DNA of 64,000 nucleotides from Siderastrea radians (lineage: Eukaryota > Cnidaria > Anthozoa > Scleractinia > Rhizangiidae), in contig OZ024889.1 of assembly GCA_964017195.1 (NCBI GenBank), forward strand, positions 63,251,858 through 63,315,857. The letters run 5' to 3'. Both the position numbers and the translations under genes were made by a program. The notes below the pieces were generated by a model. The model worked only from the letters and a program-made list of their open reading frames with translations. It had not been told where the DNA came from and searched no databases. Positions 1 to 13,100 of this stretch are shown here, one piece after another; positions within the stretch are counted from its first letter, which is position 1, and each line of letters begins with the position of its first letter.

Positions 1-1181
1 AGTGTTCCTTTTCATCAGAGGGATACAGGTAATAAACAAGTGTTACTCTATCTCAAAATCTTTTAATTAATTCCAAGAGCGATCATTTCAGTTGAAATCT
101 GAAAGTTAGAATTGCCTAGGAATAAACAGTTTCACGGAAAGGTACTGCTACATCTACTCTGTAGCTTTCATTCAAATAGTCACACTTCAGTATTTCATCC
201 CTTTTGCCCTTCTTCTCGACGAACGTGATAAATATGACCAATTTTTTCAAGTTTCTGGGGCCCGTTTCTCCCGAACCCCTGTTAACTTTCCAGGCCCGGT
301 AAGTATTTTTTCGAGCTCATTTATTTATCAGCTAATGGTAATCATTGGCGCAAACTTAGCAATGTGCTTCACGAAATTATAAAGATCAAAATTTAGCTTT
401 CAAAAAATGGTTTTCGGGCCCGGAAAGGTGCTCGGGAGTTTCGAGAAACGGACCCCTGGAGTGCTATTACGCATACATCGTTTTCTAAAAATGGGTTCGT
501 GCGCAACTGAGAATGGCTCTGGGGTCGAGAATGTATTAGGACCACCTCGGACAGCAGAGTAAACAGCACAACAGGGAAGCGCTGCTCAGTAGCATTCAGA
601 AAAATGTTTTATACTGACTAAAACTATAAAAGTATACAGGTCTTGAAAAAAGGCGTTATTTTCAGGGGAGTTCTCCGACATTTTTTGGTAGGCACACAAA
701 GTCAGATTGATGCTTAGCCGAAGGGAGACAAACATGGTTGTACATATGATTACAATCAGGAAAAACATTTATCATTTCAAACGTATTCTCGTTCTCGTAT
801 AATAGCTTAGGCTATAGCTAATTGCGTTTTCCACCAGTGTTTGGATTTCCTGTTATACAATTGCACGCACTTATATCAGTTTTACGTGAAAGTACAAGAC
901 GAAGAGAGAATATAATACGCCCAGGCGCACTCTTCCGCAAGTGTGTTGAAGAAAATGCCAGTATTGAAAATGCACAACATTACCTTATCCACTCATCTAT
1001 GTATGAGTTCTTAATTTCCTCTTTTGTATTATAACCCGTCAAATAAAGAAATATCATATTAAGGGTGAGAAATTCTGGTACCCATTTGCCTATTTCGCGT
1101 TAAGGCAGGAACGCCCCTGATTTTGTTGTGTAGGTAAATTCAGAGTTAAAGGCTAAAGGTCTGAATGTTCCGTTTCTACAG
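1..1181. other. Intronic sequence upstream of first visible CLC exon
   Basis: No exon could be supported here. The first visible CLC exon needs a preceding exon ending in phase 2, and none with a good donor was recognised, so the 5' half of the gene probably lies off the window. Apart from the inverted-repeat element at 255-460, the stretch is AT-rich unique-looking DNA. Confidence 0.5.
255..460. mobile_element. Short inverted-repeat element (MITE-like)
   Basis: The left end reads CTGGGGCCCGTTTCTC and the right end is its near inverse, GAGAAACGGACCCCTGG. The next about 25 bases on each side also pair imperfectly, through GGCCCGG-type motifs. The interior is AT-rich with no open frame. No clear target duplication was found. 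This looks like a non-autonomous DNA element; the family is not assigned. Confidence 0.55.
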
Positions 1182-4100
1182 TAAAAAGTGTTTGACAGGC
1201 AGTCAGCATCCTCTGCACACTGAACGGGATGTAAAGAACTACACATGCCCAGTAGGAATCACTATAAACATAAATGGAACCGAGTTTACAAACTCTTCCT
1301 TTAATGAAGGTAAGTCTAGACATTCGGTGCATATGTCAGAGCTTCCGTAGTGCTCCAGTATCAAGGTTACGCCTGAAGAGGTGGGGGGGGGGGGGAGAGC
1401 ATGGGTAGATGTGGGGCATTCGATCTATTTTCTCATCACATCAGTGTGATTTAGTGTGTACTTGCAAGGGAAATAAATCAATCAAAACGGCTCAAGAATT
1501 TAATCTGTTCAATTAGACAGGGACTCCCCCTCTTCAAAAACAAGTTGATTGCTACTGAAGCTTATCACTCCCAGACAATCTGAGGCGGGTAATAGTTGCA
1601 CATGGGCCACAGGACACCCAAGCAGCTGGAGCTTAACCCGGTTTCTACAGAAGGAAGCAACTAGGAGTGTTACTAGGAGTATGATTGTCCATGACAGGGT
1701 TACTCCCGGAATTTTTTTTGCCGGTATCCATTTAATATATGGCTTTCGTTATTTTCATTGGTGCCGCGCTCTGTAAGAAAAACAAATGTCTATACAAAAG
1801 GCTAAAAACAAGTGTATAAAAGAACGCGCAGATGACAAAATTTCCTACGCGAACAACTTAGAAAAAATTGTAAACAAAAGGCTAAAAACAAGTGTATAAA
1901 CGGCAAAAAAATTAAAATACAACCGTCTAACTACCGTTTTCGTTCACAGATTCAACAGTCAGAATGGTTCACAGTCTCACCTCAGAATTAAGTGTTTTCA
2001 GGTTGGAGTAAACGAAGAAAACGTCTGAGTAGATCGTAGTTCGGGTAGATTTGTTTAGTCAATTTGCGGTTGTACGTTTGTCATCTTGAGTGCGAGCCTT
2101 TTATAGTCAATTGTCCTGCAGAGCACAGCACCACTAAAAGTAACAAAAGCCCGCTTAGAGAGAGACAATCTGGTGGTTGTTAAGTTCATGTTGCTCGGCT
2201 TCCTTTTAGTGGCAACGCTGCTATTTGTCACCGGAGAAAAAGCAATTCATCACTTGTTCTCAAGGGATACTCCTTATGAACTGGGATACGCGTAAGTAGG
2301 AGTGTTTCTTCTGACTCTCTTTCTGTTTGACACACACTCTTATAATCATTTTTTGGAGAACTTGGTGACAGCTGTCTCTTTGCTCTAAGTCCCTTGGAGC
2401 ACTGGTGATAGGGACGTCTGAATTCTGAACTGTATAGTTCTGTCTGGTGACACCATAAATTGATTGAATGCGGTCTTGCGAGCGGCAAACGTATTTTCAA
2501 GTATTTTTCCGCCAATTAGTGTAAGCACATCCCATTAGGTAGCTTATCAATTATTCGAGAAACAAGGGGGCTAGCACTTCAGAACACAGTCGAGGTATTT
2601 TTGCTGAGACGATCAGTTCCTAATTCTGCATTTTGTTTGTCTTAAATTTGACTGAAATGAAAGAAAAGTGTATTACAGTCAAATGTGTAAAAGTCCTAAA
2701 CAGCATGTGTAATCAGTTAGTCTTCGTCCTGTTGCCTAAGCTCGGATACCGTTCTCTGACTTTGATAGTGTGAACTTCCAGTCATTTGATTATTGAACAA
2801 CTGATTTTCTTTTCTCAGGGCTCTGTTCACAGTGTTAGTGATATACTTTCTTCTCGCTTGTTGGTCAGCTGGTACTGCTATTTCAAGCGGTTTGGTCGTG
2901 CCTATGCTGTAAGTACAAACAGCGTGTGTGTTTATTGTTTTGTTGAACAGCCTCGTATTGGGTTACATGTGCAGGATTTGGTGCATCGGTCAGGGAATAA
3001 CACAGATACCCCAAGCACACGATAGTACAGGTGTGGAAGGAACTGGATTTGTTGGACACTGATTGTCCTGTGCTATTGGGCGTGACATCATTACTATAGC
3101 ATAGACCTAGAGATTAGATTACACTCTGAAAATACAGTTGATCTCTCTGTCTTGCGTCCACTCCGTTAATGCAACCACTTTTGTGATCCAAACAAAGGTC
3201 AGTGATTTTAAAGTTCTAAGCCTCAAACCGTTATTTTCCTTACAAATGTACCCTGTTAAAACGACCAGACAAAATGCCTTATCAGTCAAACGTCGTAGCC
3301 TTAAAATAAACAGAGAAACAAATTGTTTTCTTAAGTATGAAATTAACTTACAACAAATCTCATTTAGTTTTTCACCAATCTTGTTTTCAGTTTTATAGGC
3401 GGCACTTACGGCCGTATTATTGGAAGAGCTATGGTGGATATGTTCGGCGTTCATTCCACTGGTACGTATGTCAAGAATATATCTGTGTCCTTTCATTTGA
3501 GGTCATCTTGATGTTGGTAAGAAAAGGACTTTGAATACAGTCGAACATCTGAGTGTACATCTGACATCTACCTTTGGGCAAAATGTAATGGCCACTGCGG
3601 GTAGTTGGCTGTTATTGGGAGATTCAGTACTGAGAGTGTTTGATGGAATGAATCAGTGGTTCAGGTCAACAAAACAAGGCAGTTGTGAAGAGGTGGCCGA
3701 TTTAGGGAGATTTCAGTTGGAGTATTGAGTGAATGGATCAGTGATTAGAACAAGAAAACACGGACATTGCAGAGACCTGGTCCATATGGGGAGATTACAA
3801 TAAGAATATTTTAGTGAATAAATCAGTGGTTGGAACAAGAAAACATGGATGTTGTGGGGAGGTGGTCGTTGATTCAGTCATGTTTAATTGTTTCCTCAGG
3901 GTACTGGGCGTGGATGGATCCTGGAGCTTTTGCACTCATCGGAGCAGCATCGTTCTTTGGCGGTGTATCAAGGCTGACTATGTCATTAACAGTCATTATG
4001 GTATGTATTAACACCAGCAACTACTCCCTTCATAAGCAGTGAAGTAGGTATGTACTGTCGAATTGTTTATGGCTGTTGAGCTGTCAACAGTAGGCTGGTG

Positions 4101-7100
4101 TTCTTCTACTGATATGAAATCGGAAAAGATGCTTTGAAAACGGTCTGGAAAATCACATTGTTTGGTCTAAAGGGTTTTGGTTGGCATAGCCCGGGCACAA
4201 AACGTTCAGGTGATCTTCTGTAAACTTCGAAAGTCAACTGCGATCTTCAGAAATGATCGGGTGACCGTTGGTTTACTTCGTGAGTGTTCAGGTGATCTTT
4301 GGCAATTCTATGCTTCTTGGAAACCACCATGGGTATTTGGTTGTCTTCGAAAATATTTATGGCACTCGGATTAAAACTTTGGAATCGTTATTGAATTTTC
4401 TGAGCGCATGTCAAGTTTATTACGACTACGCTCTGAATCCTTTCTCTTTTAGATGGAGATCACGAATGACATCCAGTTCTTGCTACCGATCATGGTGGCC
4501 ATCATGGTAGCTAAGTGGGTCGGTGATTTCGCTACTCATCCCTTGTATCATGCTCTGCTGGAACTGAAGTGCATTCCATTCCTGGATTCTGAGCCTGTTA
4601 TTCTTCACGAGGGATCGAAAGCGTAAGTCTTAATGAGACGGAGTGTCTTCTCATTGGTTGCTGTATTATAATATAAAAGGTATCTTGAACAAGAAGTTCA
4701 AGAAGAAAATCAAGAAGTGCTCATTCGAAACCTAAGTTGTAAGCCACTCACAAACGACATGCATCTTTTTTACGACCAATCTGTTTAGATTGCTATGAAC
4801 GTTAAAGCCATGCCTTATTCTGTTGAGATTGCGGCATTGTGTTATTACCGCAATTAAAGATATAATGGCGCATACAATTTGCAGTATAGCGCGTCAAAGA
4901 TCGTGTGAAAACAGTTGCTCTAAAATAATTGAAAGGGGGCCCACTGGACCTTCATAGGTCAGTTGCTTTTCGAAAGCCTGAAATCGCCTCTAGTTTAGAG
5001 GATGCTAGAGTTGACAACGTGTCAAAATTAAACTAAGACGTGTAAACTTGTATTTCACACCCAAAGGATGTTAAATCGACCAAAAATAAAGGAGGTGTAA
5101 ATCCATAGTGGTAAGTGTTGTGTAACCAGGGTAACAGAAGCAAAAGCGAGGGACACAAAGTGGAGGGCTTGGGGGAAGGGGGATGGTAGGTGTACCTCAG
5201 AAATCAGACCATGGAATCATTTCTTGAAACTGTAAAGGCAGTTGCATAACTGTAGCTGCATTCGAACGGTGTTTTGGCTTGCACAAAGGAAACATTTTCT
5301 TTGCACAGGCGATGCAACAGCGTAAAAAATTGCAGCAAAATTTCGAGATTATCTTAATGAATTGAATTTCTTTAGCTTCCCCAACTGTACAAGGGTGGTT
5401 ACACACGTGTGCAATATTTTCTGCTCGCTGACAAGGCAAACTTTTTAAAATTTGTGTCGTCTTTGTAACGTTTTCTTTTCTTGTTGTTTTTATCTTTAGG
5501 ATTAACTTAGAGTTGTTTAAAGCTGGAGACGCCATGTCCTCGCCTGCAATTGTAAGTTCAGTGGACAAAAAAATCGTCATTAAAGTTTTAGCGCACGTAA
5601 TGACCATGTCTTAACTAGGGGCGCAGTTTGAATGGGATGTGTATTGTTTGACTCTCGCAAATTGAACAGGTAACACACACAAAAAAAGCAGACAAATGAC
5701 AATTTTAGCATTCTCTTAGTGACTGCCTTAGTACCAGCCTTGCAGTCACTTCCAGCGACGTCTGGAAAATGTATCTCCATTGCAAGAGTTGGCAAAATAA
5801 ATTATCGGTGCGTCCAATTATTTCTTTCTTGATTTTTGTTTGTCTCTGTCTGCCCGGGTGCTTAAATGTGTACTTGCGAAAAAATGCTAGTAGTAAGGCT
5901 ACCATGACCTAACTTCTTGTCAGGGAGTGCGGGGGGGGGGGGGGGGACAGGCTACCTTATTCGTAGCCCGAGTATGCTCATTTGTGGTTGGAACGAGCGA
6001 AGACGGCACCACACAGTAGTTCCCTGCATTCTAAAGATTTACGGAGAGCATATGACGTTTGGACTAAATTCCATGCCCTTAAAGTTTGAGGGTTTTCTTT
6101 CAAAGTGCACCAAACGTAACTTTTGAGACCCTTTTGGTTGTTTTCTTCTAGGTTGTACACAAAGTGGAGTCGGTATCTCGACTCACCCATCTCTTGTTAG
6201 ACACACCTCATGGTGGGTATCCTGTGGTCATCAAAACGGACAGAGACGACGAGGTGTTTTCTGGGTTAATATCAAGGTAAGAGTATACTCCATTTACGGG
6301 GTTCGGGGGGAGGGGAGGTGGGGGAAGGGATGATGTGGCGGAAAATAGGGATGTAAATCCGTGATCAACGAAAGTGACAGTGACATCCAGTTGTTCTCTA
6401 GTTTGACATCAAGGTAAGAAAATACTCCTCTCCTCCTGGGAGCTGAGAATGGGTGGGAATGGGGATAACATAACACCAGGTTGGGCAGGGAGACTGTTAG
6501 GAATGGAGAACCAGTGGTCAGCATGACAGACAGACACGATGCTGTGTTGCTTGTTTGTTTGTTTTTTCTTCTCTGTGCAGACCTCCCAGTTGGTTATCTT
6601 TTACTTCAGAGTAACCTTTTTGGAAATATAAGCGTTTTTGAAAAAAATACATATATGTAAATAAATAAAAGGGTGCCTTTGCAGTTGAGGATAAACCTGG
6701 TAGACCTCCGTTGGGTACGATCTACTTTTAATGGGACCAAACTACTCGGCCTTATTTTACCAAGTTCTAACTGAGACCTTGCACTCCTTTTTATAAGAAT
6801 ATATTTTATAAGAATATCGAGGCTGAAATTTGCGAAATTTGAAGAATATTTTAAGAACAAACGCGAGGCTAAGATTTTGAAGAGTATATAATTTTGTGTG
6901 TTGAAAATCTGTAAATACAATACAATTATATTATTCCTTTCTCTAAACGGCAAAACTAGCCAACAAAACGAAAAAACCTGCACTAGTTATAGCCAAATGT
7001 TCAATGCTAATGACAGTTCGATGAACGGTACATGTAATACATATGTACAGTATACAGCACAAAAGAAATGAGCTAAACCGCAAAAAGTATCATGATAAAT

Positions 7101-10100
7101 TCTTTCTTTTTTAAATAACACAACTGGCAACTAGCCGTATGTTCGATGCGACTAAAGTTTTGTGTATTATATCAGGCTATAAGCTATAATTTAAGAATAA
7201 TACAAGAATATTTTCAGCCTAAAATCGGCCGAAAAATAAGAATATTCAGCCTGGGCCGGAAAAACAACATTCTTATAAAAAAAAAGAGTGTATTCCAAAA
7301 CAACATTCTCAGTGACCTCGCATCTTGCTGATGGAAAACCTCAGTTTAAAAAAAAGCTAGTATTTGATCAGTTGTTGTACAATAGCCATTTAATATTCGG
7401 TTAACAGTCTGGCAACATCGTGCAATGATTGGCAAGATAAATATGTTTCAACTGCAAGCTCCAGGTATTCCTTTGCCGTTGTTGTTTTCTTGTCTAGCGA
7501 TGGGCCTTTTAATTTTTGAGACGGATAACGTAATTAATTATCGATGAGCCTGTGTGATCAAGTGAGTTATCAGTGGGTTTTGTAATGGTCGTGAGGAAAA
7601 GTTGATAGAATGCGGTACTACTGTCTCATTCTCTTCACCTGTTCAATATTTCGCGAAGAAAAAAACGTTGGATGGAAACAATTTTTCGCCATTAGTCGAG
7701 ATTGCAGTCAAAACCGAACGTGGCGTACGTCATACATGTACTTCTTCCTGCAAGCGGATATGTTTTTGTGACCTTGAATACGAATCGACTTGAATGAGAT
7801 TTCACTGGACATTGCCCAGGGTTAATGTTGTGTCAGTTTTTTACTAGCCAAAATAAATCTCCACTGCTCGTATTGTCAGGAAGATAAAGCTGAGGCATTT
7901 TTTTTGTGCAAAAAAAGTTAAATCACATCAACTTATTGAGATCTGTTCAAAGTAGAAAAAAGCTTAGCTTAGGTTATTTGGTGGTCTCAAACTTACGCTG
8001 GAAAATTTTTTTCCTTCATCTGTTGTTTCCTAGTCGGTCAGGTTTCCTTTCTTCTTGCAGTTATGAAAGCTATTCCAGTCATTAGTTGATTTCAAAGGTG
8101 ATTTATTGTCTTTACCCTGAACCATGAGATTTTTCTCTCTTCTTCTCAAACGAAAGTGAGCCGCGAGGCTATAATGTTTTTTTTTTTTTGCTTTGTGACC
8201 AGTGGAATGTTTTGTGACCAGTGGAAATGCGAAATCTACAAGTCGTACTGGCCAAACCTGAGTTTCTACTAGCCTTTGCTGTTCATAGTCTCAAGCCCTG
8301 AATTTTGTGGTTGGATGGAAAATGTGGAGGGCGGATTGCGGGTATACTGGCTAACTCCGAAAAACTGGCCTCAGTTGACCTTTGAATGAAAAGGTGATAC
8401 ATTACTGAAAACTATCCAAAGCGATGAAAGATTTATGACACCCGCAGCTCGCAATGACAGGCTATTAGAGAGGTAGTCGGGAGAGGGGAAGGTTTAAAGC
8501 CAGGATGGATTACAATCATAACAAACTTAGGCCACCAAAAAAAACTATGCAAATTAGGCTAATGGTAGATTGAATCTACCGAAGACCACATTCCACAAGA
8601 TTGGAGCGCCTGCGGTGTCGCTTTTAATGACCGCGGTAACACTTTTTTCGACTTATTGACTTATAAAACGGATACAGAGTGAAAGAAAACCAGAATTGCG
8701 CTGAGAAAAGCGCGTAGTCTGCTCCACGCGGCAGACGTCCCTAGAGAGAAAGTAAAGAAAAAAAATTATCTGAGAGGGAAAATGAAACTCCTCTTTCAAT
8801 AAACGGCCTAGAAAAAATATTGCTCAGTGTAAGCAGTATAAACTATAGTATAAAGTGTATAATGCTCAGCCAAAGCAGAAAACAGTATGTTAGTGCGATG
8901 CGGTGATCAAGATTAATATTCTGCCCGACAGATAACAACAGCTCAGTACAGAACTGACTACCCAAGTGAGACAAAGTACTCGACAGATAACAACAGTTCA
9001 ATACAGAACTGACTACCCAACTAAAGCAGTCTGCTCGACAGATAACTACAGTTCAGTAAAAAGCTGACTACCCAAGTAGAGCAGAATAGGTTAGCACGCG
9101 TACAATTATAACAGCTGATTGTAAGTTAGTACAATCCGGGTACAATGTAAGCGGCAAGCTTAGGTTAAAATCCTGCCCGACAGATAACAACAGCTCAGTA
9201 CAGAACTGTCTACCCAAGTGAGACAAACTATTCGACAGATAACAACAGTCCAATACAGAACTGACTACCCAAGTAAAGCAGTCTGCTCGACAGATAACAA
9301 CAGTTCAATAAAAAGCTCACTACCCAAGTAGAGCAGAATCGATTAGCGCGCGTGACAGTTAATATCCCACGTGCTAGACAGATCAAAACTCAAAACAACT
9401 CACTAAAAACTGACTAGCCATGACCAAGTGAAACAAAGCAATTCAGTGCGAGCAAATATGATGGCTTATAACAGCATACACAGTCAAACTCATATTTTCT
9501 ACTTCAACTTACCAGTGCTCTTTTCCTTGCGTTGATCATTGGGGACTACACGCGAGTCCCGCGACCTCGTATTTCCCGCCAATTCGTTTCAATGATCAGA
9601 AGACAAAAATACCGGCTCTCCAAAAGTCTGATGAATTTTCTTTTGGGTTCGAAATCATCTCTCCTCGTGGTTTGCCAAGGACGGAAACGGGGGCAAAGCT
9701 CACCAAGAAAAAATCGGGAAAAAAAACGCCGGACATCCATAGTTACAGAAATAAATTATAAACGATTTCGAGAAGGCGCCGCACTTGATCTATTCCTCAT
9801 ATTTACGCGCGTAGAAATCAAAATAAATGGCCTGATCAGTGACCGATGTCGATCTTTCTTTTCTTCCAGTAAATGGTACTTACCAAACTCAATTTGCGGG
9901 GCTTTGTGAAAAGCATCGAGGACCGGAATCCATAAACAACTTAAAATTGACGCTTGCAGAATTCGCTTGCAGTAATTCATTGGCATTCTCGCGACAAAGT
10001 GCAGGTTCTTCATGAGAGTCTTGGCTACAAAATCCAATGAAATTTTACCAATCACTATGAGGTTTCAAAAAGGTGTACAAACCGTTTCAGCAAAGGAATT

Positions 10101-13100
10101 ACCATAAAATTGGACGAACACATGAACGCGCCGCATGGCGGTAACTTTTGATTGAGAACGCAAAAGCAGAAACTACGTGACTCAAATAATAGCCTGTTCC
10201 AGGCGTTCAGATAGTGGAGCGCGAGCGAAAAAGAAAGCGAGCGAAAGAGCGGGAAAAAAACGAGGGGAGACTGGGGAGGCCTCTTCCCCAGTCTCCCCTC
10301 GTTTTTTTCCCGCTCTTTCGCTCGCTTTCTTTTTCGCTCGACTCCACTATCTGTACGCCTGGAACAGGCTACTCAAATAACACTGTCCTGTCTCTGCTTC
10401 ATGTTAGGGACGGGCCATTTTATTTTTGAGAGGGTGACTGGGCAAATGCGAAAAAAATTCTTGCACAGCTTTTGCAAAAGAAATAAAAATTGTGCATAGT
10501 AGCACAAAGGAAAGAAATATAATGCAAGCTAGTGAAATAAAATTCATGCGAAGGTCTCCAAACCTTTTAGTCATGAAAACATATTTCTGCAGAAAAATAT
10601 TTTCCCACCCCCCCCCCCCCCCCCCCCCCCCGCCAATCAAATGGGGAGGACCCGCACCGCTTCCAGACGAGGTCTAGGATTGGTCGAGGAGAGCAATAGG
10701 TAAAGAACGAAACAATAGCCCTAACCCTGATAACAACAGACGGTGCAGGTTATAGGGACCAATGAAATTAGAGGTTTGGAACCGTGCAGGTCTACCGATC
10801 AAATGGTCCATCCCTTCCATTTTCTACAACTCATGTTCGGGATTTTAAACACGATGAGACCTCCTGGACAGATTTTTTTTGGCGACCAAAGCTAAGCCTC
10901 TATAATTTTGGGCTTTATGCATTCTAACTCAGTGTGGCTTCTGGTGAGGCATTTATTGCATCGTAGAAGCAACGAGAACGTACGTAAGAACGGGATCGGA
11001 GATGTGTACGCCGGAGAATAAAATCACCGCGTATAAACGTGGGTCACGCGTGTTATCTCATCGTCTGTTTTATTTGATTCAATTAAGATAATTACTTAAA
11101 CAGCGTCATCCAAACTTCTCGCTAATTGAAGTCTGTCAGCTTTATTTGTCACACCCCTACATCATTTTACGTCTCCTGTGGAGAATTTTTTTTGTGGTCT
11201 AAGTTTGTTATGCAATACAATGTTTATTTATACAAAAACTCGTTAAAACGTGTACGTGCACATTACATTTTGGATTACATTTTGTTGAAAGACAAATTCC
11301 CAAATTCCCAAGTCCCCAAAACTGAATTCGTAGTATATACAACCAAAGCTCTCGTTATTTTGAAGGTTATCCTATTAAACAGGAACTCTACCAAGGGCCA
11401 TTTTAGCCTGCGTGACAGTAACGCAGCTTGAGCGGCTTCGAGGAAGGAAAAATGTATTCGTGACCATAGAATTTGCGCGATCAAAACGGCCATCCTGAAA
11501 GACTAGGCCCATTTATTATCTTTTGCTTTCTTTTGACTTGCACTATTCGGCTTAAAGGTGCATTTTTTTGTTCCCCATGCAATATTTTTTCCCGTCACAT
11601 CACTTTTCTAATGGTCCTTCCCCGTATACGTAGTTCAGTTAACTCCTCCCCCCCCCCTTCCCGGCTTTAAACTAAAACCTCGGTAGAGATTTGTTAGTCC
11701 TAAGTGGAATACTTCACGAAAAACTCTAAGTCTGTGAGGTGACGTCGTAATGGCAGTGATCATTGGACCAGCGTTTACCTAAGAGACGCCCCCCTCCCTC
11801 CTGTGTATGAAAAACAACTAAGCTTTTAAGCCTGAACTCTTTTAACGCTGAAGTCAAAACAAGGCAAATAGTGAGCAGAGAGAGCGTAGTGATCCATGCA
11901 GTCAAGAAAGGAAATTCGCGGCTGTTGCTCAACTAGGAAAAAGCAATGTTTGTTAGCAATATCAGGCGTATTTCTTCTCGTTCTCGGCACGGTGTGTTTC
12001 TTTAAAGCGGATCAATGGATACAATCCATTATAGACTCGAAACTTGTGATAAAACCGAGCTCTCGTATTTACGAGCAATGGAGGTCTCCTACTGTTCCAG
12101 TCCGCATGCAGTTCTTCGTATTCAACGTGGTGAATCCTTTGGAAATGAAACGAGGAAGCCGTCCGTATGTTACCCAGAAAGGCCCTTACTGTTACAGAGT
12201 TTATCAGACAAGAAAGAATATTACATGGAATAAGAATTTTACAGTTTCCTATAACAAGTTTACCAAGTACGTTTTTAGTGCCACGTGTTCTTGTTCGTCG
12301 TGTGATCCCTTCAAGGACAGCGTCACGCTTCCTAATGTTCCACTGGTCATCTTGTCGGAAGTTTCCAAAATGTATCCAGGATCACCTACGATATTTAGTA
12401 TCATTTTCGAGCGTTTTAAGGAAGAATTCTTCAAAGTCGTCACAGTTCATGAGATCCTCTGGGGCTACAGAGATCCTGTGTTTGAGTTTTTTGCTGAGCT
12501 TAAACGAAAATATCGTTTGGCTTTCCTCCCAGATATTGATCCTATTTTCCGGATGATGGATAACAACACTCTGGATGGCGTCACGACTGTTTACACGGGG
12601 GCGTTGGACATCAGCCAAGTTGGGGTTTGGACCAGGTGGAAAGGCCGACCAGATGTGGGGCTATGGAACTCGCCCTGGGCAAACATGCTCAACGGAAGCG
12701 ATGGAATGCAATTCCCACCGCAAACACGCAAAGATGACACGCTGTACGCATTTTATGTTCAGTTGTGCCGGTCTATGCGCTTTGTTTACGATTCACACAA
12801 CAGTGTGCACGGTGTGGACACGATGAGGTTCACAAACCCCGCAGAATTGTGGCAGAATACTAGTGTGAACCCGGCAAACAAAGGATTTTGCCCCAATGGA
12901 TGTTTCCCTACCGGTATTCTCGATGCAAGCGTTTGTAAAAACACCCCGATTACATTACCAGCAATCGTTGCTTCGGAACCGCATTTCTATCAAGGCGATC
13001 CAGCTCTGGTGAATAACGTGGGAGGGCTGCAGCCAAACAAAGAGGAACACGCCACCTTCTTTGATATCGCACCGCACTTTGGTCTGCCTCTTCACCTAAG

